A stretch of 14,298 nucleotides of DNA from positions 1 to 14,298 of the forward strand of contig CAYZIC010000063.1 in the NCBI GenBank assembly GCA_964478335.1, in the 5' to 3' direction. This DNA is from CAYZIC01 sp964478335 (lineage in GTDB: Bacteria > Verrucomicrobiota > Kiritimatiellia > RFP12 > DVOR01). The position numbers and the translations under genes are program-made. Below, in pieces: positions 1 through 8,760 of this stretch (within the stretch, counting starts at the first letter, position 1; each line of letters opens with the position of its first letter). The notes beneath the pieces were generated by a model. That model did no database searches, was not told the origin of the DNA, and saw only the letters and a list, made by a program, of their open reading frames with translations.

Positions 1-1404
1 GTTTATGGCGGGTGGCATGATGCCGCCGATTATGATCGGCGTGAGAGTCACTTGATCATTGTCGAGCAATTAGCCTATCTCTACCTAGTCAATGGTCAAG
101 CATTTTATGATGGCCAATTTGCAATGCCAGACAACGAGAGAAAGAATGACATTCCTGATATTTTAGATGAAGCGCTATGGGGCATTCACTGCTGGCACTC
201 TTTACAAGATAATCGCGGTGGCGTACCCGGATGGATCGAAACCACCCGCCACCCATCAGAACCTTCTACGCCTCAAAGTGATAATTTGACCTACTACTCC
301 TCCCTGCCAACGAGGGAAAGTTCAGCGCGTTATGCCACAGCAGCAGCTCTCTTAGCCAAGGCCTGTCAAAAAGCAAAACTCCAGACACAAGCATTGACAT
401 TGGAGCAATCTGCTAAACGCGCCTGGGCCTTTGCTACCAATGATACCAATCGCATTGACCGCCACGTCTATCAAAATGTCGGCAAGGTCAAAACGCTCCC
501 ACAAACATTTGTCTATCAAGAAAAAGAAGATCCAGACCCACTTGAAATGGTACGTGCTGCTTTAGCCATCTATGCCTTAACAAATGATTCCCGTGATCTT
601 AAACCAATCACTCAAAAAATGAGCCAAGATGGTTTTTCGAGTTATCGCAAGCAGAGTTGGCGGTTATCGGAATCGACCTTACTCTCACTCGCCTTGATTA
701 AAAAATTCCCTCAAGGATCGTTTTGGCAAACGCTCAAGCAGAATTGGCGTTCACGGCTTAACAAAGATGCCCAAGCACGCCAGCAACGGCAACGCAACAA
801 CCCCTATGCCTCGATTTGGCGAACTTATGACGATCCCTTTTATCTAAATATGGGTTGGGGAGCCTGTTTGCCACTGCGCTGTGCGACACCTCTTGCCGTT
901 TTGCAACGTATCGATAAGCAGTGCAATTACTCTACAGAGCTCAATTTGGCTCAAAATTACCAAAATGGCATGAATCCCCTGGGCATGAGCTACACGACGG
1001 GACTTGGTAGAGATTATCCAGAGTCTTACCTCTACCTTTCTCCGCAATTTACCCATGTCTACCCCAATGGCATCACCCCATTTCGCAATCAAGGTAATGT
1101 GCCCTATCCTGTCTCGACTCTTGTGTTTGAGCGTTTCTTGAAGTCAACCCCAGACCCCTTCTTAGCCCCAGAACAGATCCATCGTCAACTCCAAACAATT
1201 TGGCCAGTTGAACGACGCTGGGGAAACATTGAGATCTTGACAGTTAAAAATTCGGAATTTACCGTTGCCTACACCATCGCGCCATCTATTTTTACCCTAG
1301 GTCTGACGCTGTCACCTTTAGCCAATACCCCATCGGCTAAGATTCAATCCCCTAAGCCGATCGCCGACTATCGCAAACTCCCTGGTTACTGGAGGCTACC
1401 CTGA
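1..1404 (+). CDS. GH9-like glycoside hydrolase, C-terminal part (5' truncated by window edge)
   Basis: The reading frame is open from base 1, so the gene starts outside the window and the TTG at 52 is not a true start. The visible 467 residues begin with GGWHDAADYD. This is the GH9 endoglucanase signature around the two active-site aspartates (usually GGWxDAGDY), here D7 and D10 of the visible part. NDIPDILDEALWGIHCW and GMNPLGMSYTTGLG are further family 9 landmarks. Near the C terminus, NSEFTVAYTIAP aligns with the NExAIxWN region, so the Glu at bases 1255-1257 is the likely catalytic acid. The usual PHHR substrate loop is not present; the equivalent stretch reads SPQFTHVYPNG. The enzyme may therefore cut something other than cellulose, such as the polymer made by this operon. 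No signal peptide can be judged. The stop overlaps the next start by one base (TGATG). Confidence 0.8.
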   Translation, partial: VYGGWHDAADYDRRESHLIIVEQLAYLYLVNGQAFYDGQFAMPDNERKNDIPDILDEALWGIHCWHSLQDNRGGVPGWIETTRHPSEPSTPQSDNLTYYSSLPTRESSARYATAAALLAKACQKAKLQTQALTLEQSAKRAWAFATNDTNRIDRHVYQNVGKVKTLPQTFVYQEKEDPDPLEMVRAALAIYALTNDSRDLKPITQKMSQDGFSSYRKQSWRLSESTLLSLALIKKFPQGSFWQTLKQNWRSRLNKDAQARQQRQRNNPYASIWRTYDDPFYLNMGWGACLPLRCATPLAVLQRIDKQCNYSTELNLAQNYQNGMNPLGMSYTTGLGRDYPESYLYLSPQFTHVYPNGITPFRNQGNVPYPVSTLVFERFLKSTPDPFLAPEQIHRQLQTIWPVERRWGNIEILTVKNSEFTVAYTIAPSIFTLGLTLSPLANTPSAKIQSPKPIADYRKLPGYWRLP

Positions 1405-2561
1405 TGAATACCCCTCTCCACATCTATGTCTTTGTTGATGCCCTTGGTTGGGAACAGGTCACCCGTTATCATGTCTTGGAGGACACGCTCCCTAATCGGC
1501 GCGCCCTTGAGATGCAGTTTGGTTATTCATGCACTGCGATTCCCACGATTTTAACGGGTAAGCGCCCCAATGAACACGGCCACTTGACCTTTTATAACTA
1601 TTCACCTGCGACTTCGCCCTTTAAGATGATGCGTTGGCTTGCGCCCTTCCTCAAGCCCGACTCTTTTTGGAAACGTGGGCGCATTCGCAACCAGCTCTCC
1701 AAGTTGATCAAAAAGCTTTACGGCTATACAGGTTATTTCCAACTCTATGGCGTACCCATTGAGCGCTTGCCCTTCCTCGACTATTGCGAAAAGCAAGACC
1801 TCTTTGTGCCAGGCGCATTCGGCCCTATTGCCAATTTGGCCGACACGTGGCAAGCACAAGGACACCGCTGGCTGATTTCGGATTGGCGCAAACCTGAGGC
1901 GGACAACTTTGCCCAAGCGGTTCTGGCGATCACCTCACAGTCTATTGATCGAGCCTTTGTCTATTCGGCGGCCTTTGATGCCCTCGAACACGATCACCCT
2001 GGTGATGCTGTAGCCTTGCAGCTCAAAGTTGACAGCTATTGCGAACAGATCCAAGCCATCGCCACCGCCCTTCAAGCCTGTGGTCGCCCCTACTCGCTGA
2101 CAGTCATCTCTGACCACGGCATGACACCGCTGCGCGGGACGATTGACCTCGTTGCGTTGCTCAAGCCGCTCAACCTTGTCTGGGGTAAAGATTATGCCCT
2201 CTGTCTAGATTCGACAATGGCACGCTTTTGGTGGCTCACGCCTGATGCCCAAGAGACGATTCAAGCAACAATCGACCACGCGCAGCTCCAAGGACGTTGG
2301 GTAACTGACGAGCAGGCCATTGGCTATGGCATCAATCGAGATGATCATCTCTTTGGTGATGCAATCTTTTTAGCTGATCCTGGGGTGCAATTCGTCCCCT
2401 CAGACATGGGCATCAAGCCCCTCAACGGCATGCACGGCTTTGATCCTAAGGACAAAGACTCCCTAGCTGCCATTTTATCCACCCGTCCCCTACCCGATCA
2501 TCTCAAAGGTGTCTGGGATCTCTTTCACTTCATGACCCAGGAGGATGCATCATGCCACTAA
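1404..2561 (+). CDS. Alkaline-phosphatase-superfamily phosphodiesterase/phosphatase
   Basis: This 385-residue protein has the metal-binding layout of the type I phosphodiesterase/nucleotide pyrophosphatase group of the alkaline phosphatase superfamily. D12 lies in VFVDALGW. The nucleophile region GYSCTAIPTILTGKRPNEHG spans 40-59, with S42 or T44 as nucleophile. FDALEHDH carries D192 and H196, SDHGM carries D237 and H238, and MHGFDP carries H344. Family members hydrolyse or transfer phosphate esters using two metal ions. I see no signal peptide or membrane segment, so it probably acts in the cytoplasm, perhaps on a sugar-phosphate or lipid-linked intermediate. That substrate is inference. GGAGG at 1391-1395 lies 8 bases before the ATG, and the start overlaps the upstream stop by one base. 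The 3' end overlaps the next gene by 10 bases. Confidence 0.82.
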   Translation: MNTPLHIYVFVDALGWEQVTRYHVLEDTLPNRRALEMQFGYSCTAIPTILTGKRPNEHGHLTFYNYSPATSPFKMMRWLAPFLKPDSFWKRGRIRNQLSKLIKKLYGYTGYFQLYGVPIERLPFLDYCEKQDLFVPGAFGPIANLADTWQAQGHRWLISDWRKPEADNFAQAVLAITSQSIDRAFVYSAAFDALEHDHPGDAVALQLKVDSYCEQIQAIATALQACGRPYSLTVISDHGMTPLRGTIDLVALLKPLNLVWGKDYALCLDSTMARFWWLTPDAQETIQATIDHAQLQGRWVTDEQAIGYGINRDDHLFGDAIFLADPGVQFVPSDMGIKPLNGMHGFDPKDKDSLAAILSTRPLPDHLKGVWDLFHFMTQEDASCH

Positions 2562-3634
2562 TTTCCGTTGTCATTGCCTGTTGCGATGTTGCACCTTGGC
2601 TGAAAAAGTGCGTGCGCTCATTTACCGATCAGTCCTTTCTGGACTTTGATCTCACCCTCTTTGTAGAAGAATCCAAAGATGATACTGCCGAAATTGCTAA
2701 ACGTCTTGCCGCGCAAGATGCGCGCATTCAGTGCGTCTTTAGCCCACGCAGTGGCTCAGCCTCAGCCTCGCGAAACTATGCCATTCACCAAGCTAAGGGT
2801 GACTACATTTGGATGTTTGATGGTGACGACTGGGCAGGAGAAGACTCTCTGCAAGCCTTTGCCGATGCGATTAAGCGCTACAATCAGCCAGATGTAATTT
2901 TGGCAAGACGTATTACCTGGAGGGAAAGTGCCCCCGACACATTCTTGCGCATTGGTGAATTAATTCCCCCAGGGATGGCCAACTCGCTTTATCATGGCCT
3001 CGACTATTGCTTAAAAACTACCTGTCTAGAGGCTTCGTTTCATCCAGCACTAACCCCTATCTGCTTTAAGCGGCAATCCTGTTTAGCCCTTAACTTTGAT
3101 GTGCCGTATGGTCGGCGCCACCAAGATTCGGGTTGGCTCTATCGATTTTTACTCAATGTAAATACCACGCTTGTCATAGACAAGGACACATGTCACTACC
3201 TAAAGAGACCTGGATCTATTACGACAAAGCAGAGTCCCAAGTCATGCTATGACGTAGCAGACAATTGCTACGACTGCTTGTCATACTATGCGTCACTCCC
3301 TCGTGCAGACCCTAGACGATCCTTACTTGCGAGACACTTTATTCGAGTCCTCTTCCACTATCACCCCATAGGCATTTCATTTTCAGGGGGCGCATTTGAC
3401 GCCGTTCAGAATGCTCACGATGTCAAGAATGCGTGGAAGAACAATTTGTTTAAAGACCAGGTTGCGCTCAATGCCTGCCGATCAATATTCGCAACCGCAC
3501 GGTGGACGCAAAAGTTAGAATGGCGCATCATGCAAGTCGCTCAATTGCCTGGATGCTTTCATTTGATGCGTTTTTTACTTGCTCGTATTCTTTGGCCGCT
3601 TAAGATGAAGATTTCGAAGAAGGGGATGCAATGA
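2552..3634 (+). CDS. Family 2 glycosyltransferase
   Basis: This 360-residue protein opens with the GT-A nucleotide-sugar fold of GT2: ISVVIACCDVAPWLKKCVRSF, then the acidic pair in ESKDDT (43-44), SASRNYAIHQAKGDYIWMFDGDDW, and the metal-binding D90-G-D92-D93. It should transfer one sugar from an activated donor to the growing lipid-linked unit at the cytoplasmic face; donor and acceptor cannot be read. The first 100 residues are conserved, while the C-terminal two thirds match no motif I know. AGGAGG at 2539-2544, 7 bases before the ATG, fixes the start inside the end of the phosphatase-like gene. From about base 2890 the codons shift to more AGA/AGG and AT-rich choices. The stop overlaps the next start by four bases (ATGA). 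Confidence 0.88.
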   Translation: MPLISVVIACCDVAPWLKKCVRSFTDQSFLDFDLTLFVEESKDDTAEIAKRLAAQDARIQCVFSPRSGSASASRNYAIHQAKGDYIWMFDGDDWAGEDSLQAFADAIKRYNQPDVILARRITWRESAPDTFLRIGELIPPGMANSLYHGLDYCLKTTCLEASFHPALTPICFKRQSCLALNFDVPYGRRHQDSGWLYRFLLNVNTTLVIDKDTCHYLKRPGSITTKQSPKSCYDVADNCYDCLSYYASLPRADPRRSLLARHFIRVLFHYHPIGISFSGGAFDAVQNAHDVKNAWKNNLFKDQVALNACRSIFATARWTQKLEWRIMQVAQLPGCFHLMRFLLARILWPLKMKISKKGMQ

Positions 3635-4458
3635 ATACCCCATCGATTTCGACCATTATTCCAGCGTATAATAATGCCAAGACAATCCGCAAGACGATTG
3701 ATTCGATCCTTGCCCAAACGGTCTTGCCGTATGAGATCATCATCGTGGACGATGGTTCTCAAGATGGCACCGCCGATGTAATAGCGTCGACCTACACGTC
3801 GCAGCAGGTTACCCTGATTCGCCAAGCTAATCAAGGAGTCTCGGTTGCTCGCAATGTGGGACTTGCTCAAGCATCAGGTGAATGGGTTAGCTTTATTGAT
3901 GGCGATGATCGAATCATGCCCACGCTCTATGAGCATCTTTTAATGCGGTTGGATGAGACCAAGGCAGATCATGCCGTTTGTATGGTTAAGCGAGGAGCTA
4001 CACACGAGGTGGTGGCGGCTTTCCCCTGTGATGCACTCTGTGTAAAATCGGCTCGAGCACTCTTTTTTGCTCTTTTAACGCATAAGGATTCTCGAGTGCA
4101 TGGCTATTTGGTCTCGTCCTTATTTAATCGTCAGCGAATTCAAGAGCATCATATCCGACTAATTGCGGGCCTACCCTTTCAAGAGGATGACCTTTTTTAC
4201 CTACGCTATCTATTAACCATTGACTCGGTCGCCTTGTCCACAGAGGCGCTGTACATTTATGAATCAAACCCTGACTCAGCGACTGCCAAACATTTCCGTT
4301 CTACTAAGCCGATGAGCTATATGCAGCCCTTGTGGGCACTTCGTGATTGGGAACGTTTCCGCCTCTCCTGTTTGGCTCACCGCCCCTCACTCAAGCTATT
4401 TGCTGCAGCCGCTTATCATTCGCTCGCAGCCGCCTGGCATCGATTCAAGAAAGATTAG
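3631..4458 (+). CDS. Family 2 glycosyltransferase
   Basis: This 275-residue protein is a canonical GT2. It has ISTIIPAYNNAKTIRKTIDSILAQT at the N terminus, IIIVDDGSQDGT with donor-binding D40 and D41, GVSVARNVGLAQASGEW, and FIDGDD with the metal-binding D90-G-D92-D93. PFQEDDLFY near 185 fits the acceptor-side ED region of GT2 enzymes, which often supplies the catalytic base. It likely adds a second sugar to the repeat unit. It is a separate enzyme from the GT2 just upstream, because similarity is limited to the shared fold motifs. The ATG overlaps the upstream stop by four bases, with AAGGGG about 5 bases before it. The flippase gene follows after one base. Confidence 0.9.
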   Translation: MNTPSISTIIPAYNNAKTIRKTIDSILAQTVLPYEIIIVDDGSQDGTADVIASTYTSQQVTLIRQANQGVSVARNVGLAQASGEWVSFIDGDDRIMPTLYEHLLMRLDETKADHAVCMVKRGATHEVVAAFPCDALCVKSARALFFALLTHKDSRVHGYLVSSLFNRQRIQEHHIRLIAGLPFQEDDLFYLRYLLTIDSVALSTEALYIYESNPDSATAKHFRSTKPMSYMQPLWALRDWERFRLSCLAHRPSLKLFAAAAYHSLAAAWHRFKKD

Positions 4459-4459
4459 T

Positions 4460-6001
4460 ATGAAAATCCCCCTTAAGCTCAATACGATTACCAACTACAT
4501 TTATTTGTTGATGCGCTTGTGCGAGGGCATCTTAATCGTTCGCTGGATTGTCAGCATGCTTGGCAAAGAGGTCTATGGCCTCTGGGGGGTCTTGTGGTCA
4601 CTATTTGCCTATACGATCTTGCTCGATTTTGGCTTTGGCACCACCGCTGAGAAGTACACCGCCAACGATATGCCCCATGCTGAGCCTCGCCGCTATAGTC
4701 GGATTATCTCGACGATCTTTTCTTTTCATGTGCTGATGGGGATGTTGATTGCGGTCATTGTGTGGGGGCTCTCCTATTATACCAATGGGCTCTTTCACCT
4801 GCATGATGCGCCAGTTGCGACGCAACAGCTCGCCCATCACGCCTTTCTTTTCTTTGGGCTCGGTAGCGCACTCATCTTCCCTACATCGATCTTTCGCGGG
4901 ATTCTTGTTGGATTGCACAAGATTTATATCCGCAACTATATCAAGATGACCCAAAAGGTGATTGAGTTTATTGGGGTCGTCTTGATCTTTTTGACTGCGT
5001 CGCACTTTGGGTGGTCTGTCGAAACCAATTTCATGGCGTTGATCGCCTTGATGTTGGGATTGACAGCACTTGCCAATTTGGTGATGTGGTTCTACATTCG
5101 CAAGCTCTTGCCGACGGTAACGATTTTTCTTGGTTTCACTCGTGAATCCTTTAAGGATATCTTCTCCTTTAGTGGATATGTCTATGCGATGTCCTTGGCC
5201 AGCTTATTATCGGCTCATGCATCGGCGATCTTAGTTGCAACCTTTTGCGGCTTAGCTCAATCGGGAGACTTTCAAATTGGTAGACGTTTTCCTCTATTGA
5301 TGCAACAACTGACGGTGCCTTTTCAAGAGAATGCCTCCCCATTAAGCGCTCGCTTATGTGCCCACAAAAAGTTTACCGCCCTGGGTGAAATCTTGCTTGG
5401 CTTTATGCGCTGGAATAGTCTTATTAGCACCGGGCTCGCAGTGCTAATCGCCGTGATGACACCCGAAATCATCCTCTTCTTCTTTAATGTGGTGAGTGCA
5501 CCCGCTGTTATGGTTTGTAGGATTATGCTCGCCTCGCTCTGGATTAGCTTGGTCCTTTACTCGGTCCCCTACAAAGCGCTGACAATGGCCAATGAATTTA
5601 AGACGACGACCTTTGCGACCTGGCTTGAGGCCCTTTTAAGTATCGGTCTCAATTGCCTTTTGCTCGGTTATTTTCGTTTTTCGATTGTCTCGGTTGTCAT
5701 TGTCGCACTGAGTGTCAAGCTTGTCATCGCTATTTGCCTGTTACAAAGTCGCCTATTAACCATCACCCATCTTTCATGGTGGAGGCTAATACGACAGGTC
5801 GTAATGCCCCCCCTTCTTGCTGGAGCATTAACGGGAGGCGTAGCGATTGGTTGTAAGATATTCCTATCGACGACACCCCTCTTTTGGCAACTGGCCATCA
5901 TAGGCATCATTTCTGCGCTCGTCTATGCCAGTGCGATCTGGTTACTCGCTCTCAGCCCAAGCGAACGCCACCGCACGCTTCAATTCCTAAAGAAAAAGTA
6001 A
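4460..6001 (+). CDS. Wzx-type polysaccharide flippase (MOP superfamily)
   Basis: This 513-residue integral membrane protein has about 12-14 hydrophobic helices across its whole length. The start of the family is recognisable: an amphipathic first helix, then LGKEVYGLWGVLWSLFAYTILLDFGFGTTAEKY, which matches the xYGLWxLxxSLxxYxxLLDxGLG pattern of PST/Wzx transporters. Such proteins move undecaprenyl-linked oligosaccharide units from the cytoplasmic to the periplasmic face. The frame is open back to an ATG at 4343, but that lies inside the upstream GT2. The ATG at 4460, one base after the GT2 stop, begins the natural MKIPLKLNTITNYIYLLMRL helix. Its ribosome site is weak (AAGAAAG), so translation may be coupled to the gene before it. 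Confidence 0.88.
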   Translation: MKIPLKLNTITNYIYLLMRLCEGILIVRWIVSMLGKEVYGLWGVLWSLFAYTILLDFGFGTTAEKYTANDMPHAEPRRYSRIISTIFSFHVLMGMLIAVIVWGLSYYTNGLFHLHDAPVATQQLAHHAFLFFGLGSALIFPTSIFRGILVGLHKIYIRNYIKMTQKVIEFIGVVLIFLTASHFGWSVETNFMALIALMLGLTALANLVMWFYIRKLLPTVTIFLGFTRESFKDIFSFSGYVYAMSLASLLSAHASAILVATFCGLAQSGDFQIGRRFPLLMQQLTVPFQENASPLSARLCAHKKFTALGEILLGFMRWNSLISTGLAVLIAVMTPEIILFFFNVVSAPAVMVCRIMLASLWISLVLYSVPYKALTMANEFKTTTFATWLEALLSIGLNCLLLGYFRFSIVSVVIVALSVKLVIAICLLQSRLLTITHLSWWRLIRQVVMPPLLAGALTGGVAIGCKIFLSTTPLFWQLAIIGIISALVYASAIWLLALSPSERHRTLQFLKKK

Positions 6002-6011
6002 GGAGACACTC

Positions 6012-6926
6012 ATGACAACAAACACCATTGTTTCAGCAGCAGATATCCGCTACATATGGGGGTTATATTTACTCATTGCTTCTTGCCGTATCAATGAGAT
6101 GAGCAATCCTATTATTATTTATGGCGTTGACTTTACTCAAGAGGATGCAGCCATACTTGAGCAATTTCCAGACGTACGCGTGATATGTGTCACGAATTGG
6201 TTGCGCTCTCCTGCATGTATCAAGCCTGCCGCCATGCTTGAAGCGGAAACCGACTTTGTGACATGGGTCGATTGTGATGGCTTCTTTGTTGGCAACTGTC
6301 AAGATTTGCTCATGCCTGACAGCGAGCAAGATGTACATATGCGCATGCGTGACCCAAACGAAAACATGCGCGTTTATAATCAGTCAGCCATTCCGCAAGA
6401 CATATTACGCCACTGGCAAAATGACATTGACCAAAGTCTCCCTAACAGCAGAATCTGCACCGTTGGTGTGACCAACTTTTTGTCGTTGTCAAAGACCCAT
6501 CGCACATGCTTGCGTTACTGGAGGGACTTTATGGACCAAGTCCTACCTCGTGACAATGTCGGCACCATTGATAACCGAAATCGAGCCTATCACATGATTG
6601 ATGAGTCTGCATTTAATGCGCTATTAGCATTTTCCCCATTAGCACCGACACCATCACCTTGCTTTAAATTGGATAAAGATCCAGCTCACCTGTATGTCCA
6701 CTTTGGTTCATTGCCCAAGCCTTGGGCAGCGTGGACACCGCGAGCGCTTCGCCACTATGAGGACTATGTGGGGCTTTTAGATCGCGCAGAAAAGGCCGGC
6801 TATCGCATCCCCAATGGCAGACGACCTCATTCGCTGAATCGGCGGTATGCTGCACTCTTTAAGATAATTGCCCCCTTAACGGGACCTTACTATAAAATCA
6901 AGCGTAGATTGTCGAGGTATATTTAA
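6012..6926 (+). CDS. GT8-like (GT-A fold) glycosyltransferase
   Basis: This 304-residue protein starts with a Rossmann-like segment ending in NPIIIYGVDF. FVTWVDCDGFF follows, with the D87-C-D89 metal and nucleotide site. Then come MIDESAFNALL (195-205), matching the second GT8 block, and HFGSLPKPW (230-238), matching the HFxGxxKPW motif that closes the GT8 active site. Family 8 enzymes transfer galactose or glucose from UDP-sugars with retention of configuration, and many act on lipopolysaccharide or capsule. AAGGAG at 6000-6005, 6 bases before the ATG, supports the start. The DNA is visibly more AT-rich than in the flanking genes, which suggests exchange of this part of the locus. Family assignment below GT-A level is moderately sure. 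Confidence 0.75.
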   Translation: MTTNTIVSAADIRYIWGLYLLIASCRINEMSNPIIIYGVDFTQEDAAILEQFPDVRVICVTNWLRSPACIKPAAMLEAETDFVTWVDCDGFFVGNCQDLLMPDSEQDVHMRMRDPNENMRVYNQSAIPQDILRHWQNDIDQSLPNSRICTVGVTNFLSLSKTHRTCLRYWRDFMDQVLPRDNVGTIDNRNRAYHMIDESAFNALLAFSPLAPTPSPCFKLDKDPAHLYVHFGSLPKPWAAWTPRALRHYEDYVGLLDRAEKAGYRIPNGRRPHSLNRRYAALFKIIAPLTGPYYKIKRRLSRYI

Positions 6927-7600
6927 TGTTTTTACCGCTCATTAAGCCAAGCCTCCCCGTATCACAAGCACCTAAACTGGGTACACTAATCGGCACGGGC
7001 ACACGTCGAATCTGCTATGCGGATCGAGCTGATCCACATTTGTGCTATAAGCTCATGCGCTCTAGTACAGATCCAGCCCTAACGCAAACAGTCAAGCAAG
7101 AGCTACTTTACAAAGCGACTCATTGGCGGAGTAATACAAACTGTGCAGAGTTTTTGTACATGGATTACCTCCGCCAATCGCCCCATCTGCGAGCCTATTT
7201 CCCACCCGTTTTTAACCTCTTAGATACCAAAACGCATGGTTATGTGTTACACCAATCTCTTTTAAGGGACTTTACAGGCGATCTTTCTCGCCAACTGACT
7301 TACGTCTTTAATTCTAAGCGCGGAAGACCTTTCCAAAAAGAGTTACTCCAAGCCTTGCATGAGATGGCCGATAGCTTCTGCAAGAATAAAGTCCTCTTCT
7401 TTGACTTCTATTTAAATGTCATGGTTCACTGGCTCGATGAATCCCATTTCGAGCTAATCATCATCGATGTGGATCCGATTCGTTCGGTAAAATCATTCGT
7501 GGCTTATACCATTTGCCCCTGGTTACTTAGGCGTAGAATCCGCCGTGAAGTGAATTGGTATAGCAACTATTTAATCACCCGAGCCCCCTACGAGGAGTAA
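6926..7600 (+). CDS. YrbL-like kinase-fold protein
   Basis: This 224-residue protein resembles the PhoP-regulated YrbL family, which shares the fold of small LPS and protein kinases. GTGTRRICYADRADPHLCYKLM (23-44) is the glycine-rich loop followed by the ATP-anchoring K42. FFDFYLNVMV (158-167) is the catalytic loop, with D160 and N164. IIIDVDP (178-184) supplies the metal-binding Asp that stands in for DFG. All key kinase positions are present, so an active phosphotransferase is plausible. In this setting the substrate may be a sugar of the repeat unit or of its lipid-linked core, but that is inference. The basic C terminus (LLRRRIRREV) could touch membrane phospholipid. The ATG overlaps the upstream stop by one base, and GAGG lies 8 bases before it. 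The gene is AT-rich like its upstream neighbour. Confidence 0.75.
   Translation: MFLPLIKPSLPVSQAPKLGTLIGTGTRRICYADRADPHLCYKLMRSSTDPALTQTVKQELLYKATHWRSNTNCAEFLYMDYLRQSPHLRAYFPPVFNLLDTKTHGYVLHQSLLRDFTGDLSRQLTYVFNSKRGRPFQKELLQALHEMADSFCKNKVLFFDFYLNVMVHWLDESHFELIIIDVDPIRSVKSFVAYTICPWLLRRRIRREVNWYSNYLITRAPYEE
7593..7597 (+). promoter_or_regulatory. Ribosome binding site deciding the GT4 start
   Basis: AGGAG precedes two consecutive in-frame ATG codons at 7600 and 7603. The spacing is 2 bases to the first and 5 to the second, so the second is the more likely start. The site overlaps the last codons of the YrbL-like gene. Confidence 0.6.
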
Positions 7601-7602
7601 TG

Positions 7603-8760
7603 ATGAAGCGCATTCTGATCCTATCTCATTATCTTGGTTTTGTTGGCGGCATTGAGCGGTATGCTCAGCGCATGGCGCTTTTGCTTCGTGGTCAAGGCTT
7701 CGTCGTCGATCTGCTGTATCACACAACTTGCGAGGAGTCAACTGAAGTCGCCCAATCGTATGATTCGCTCTATTCATTAGATCAACTCTCGTCGATCCCC
7801 AATGAGTACGATCGTGTGATCATTCACAAATGGCTCGACATCGACTCGCTCAAACAAATCTTTGCCCAAATCACAGCCAAGCGGTTGCTCTTTATCCACG
7901 ACCATGACCTCGTTTGCCCGCGATCATTTCACTATCTCCCCAACCCCGGCAGAATGCGCTGTCCCTTTGCCTACAATCGGCTACGTTGCTCAATCTGTTC
8001 GTGCCTCCGCCACCCCAAGCATTGGCCCAATCGCAGCCTGATCCAACAATTTTCAAAGAGCTGGATCACTCACTACCATGCCTTGACCTACTTGCAGCAG
8101 TTACCAGACACTCAGGTAGTCACGGTCTCAGATTTTATGAAGCGTGAATTCGAGCGCTGTGGTTTTGCAGATGTGCAAGTCTTGCCGATCTTCTCTGTTT
8201 ATCCGCCAGAGCAGGAGATCCCACCTCCGTTGACATGCTTTACCGAGGGTATTCAGCCGCTTCTTTTTGTGGGGCAGCTTATTCGTGGTAAGGGGGTTGA
8301 AACCATTTTGCGCGCATGCGCATTGATCAAACATCCTTATCAACTAACCATTTTGGGTGATGGTAGCGACCGTGCCAGACTTGAAGGCCTCGCCAAGGAC
8401 TTCGCTGTCAATGTGCGATTTATGGGCTCAGTCCCCAGTGCGGTGCCCTATCTCAAAGAGACGCAATTGCTACTCGTCCCAAGCCATTGGGATGAACCTG
8501 GCTGTACGGTTCTTTTTGAAGCAGCCGCTTGGTCCAAACCCGTTGCCGCCAGTGCCGTGGGAGGCATTCCACAATTTATCAAGGACGGCGTCACGGGGCG
8601 ACTCTTGCCCCCCGATTCTGCGGCGGCCTTTGCTGACGCCATCTCCGACGCGTATCAATCACCCCTGCGTTATGCCCAAATGGGCCATGCGCACCACCAA
8701 TGGATTGGCGAACGCTACACCGCCCAACCCTACCTCGACAACCTGAAGGAGCTATTATGA
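7603..8760 (+). CDS. Family 4 glycosyltransferase (GT-B fold)
   Basis: This is a GT4 protein of 385 residues (386 if the ATG at 7600 is used; the numbers here count from that ATG). GGIERYA near 16-22 is the N-terminal glycine loop. LFVGQLIRGKG (222-232) carries the Arg/Lys that bind the donor phosphates. DEPGCTVLFEAAAWSKPVAAS carries the E299-x7-E307 motif of retaining GT4 enzymes, followed by GGIPQFIKDGVTGRL. A cysteine cluster (C106, C121, C130, C133, C135) sits in the N-terminal domain after HDHD. It recalls a CxxC-bearing GT4 subgroup and may bind zinc or be structural. The protein should add a sugar from an NDP-donor on the cytoplasmic side. The stop overlaps the next start (ATGA). Confidence 0.9.
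   Translation: MKRILILSHYLGFVGGIERYAQRMALLLRGQGFVVDLLYHTTCEESTEVAQSYDSLYSLDQLSSIPNEYDRVIIHKWLDIDSLKQIFAQITAKRLLFIHDHDLVCPRSFHYLPNPGRMRCPFAYNRLRCSICSCLRHPKHWPNRSLIQQFSKSWITHYHALTYLQQLPDTQVVTVSDFMKREFERCGFADVQVLPIFSVYPPEQEIPPPLTCFTEGIQPLLFVGQLIRGKGVETILRACALIKHPYQLTILGDGSDRARLEGLAKDFAVNVRFMGSVPSAVPYLKETQLLLVPSHWDEPGCTVLFEAAAWSKPVAASAVGGIPQFIKDGVTGRLLPPDSAAAFADAISDAYQSPLRYAQMGHAHHQWIGERYTAQPYLDNLKELL
8746..8751 (+). promoter_or_regulatory. Ribosome binding site deciding the GT4-GT26 start
   Basis: AAGGAG ends 5 bases before the ATG at 8757. This picks that codon over the in-frame ATG at 8700, which lies inside the upstream gene and would add 19 residues with no family likeness. Confidence 0.7.

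Noticed and set aside
4343..4459. Upstream start for the flippase gene
   Set aside because: It would overlap the GT2 gene by 116 bases and add residues with no transmembrane or family character. The ATG at 4460 begins the conserved N-terminal helix.
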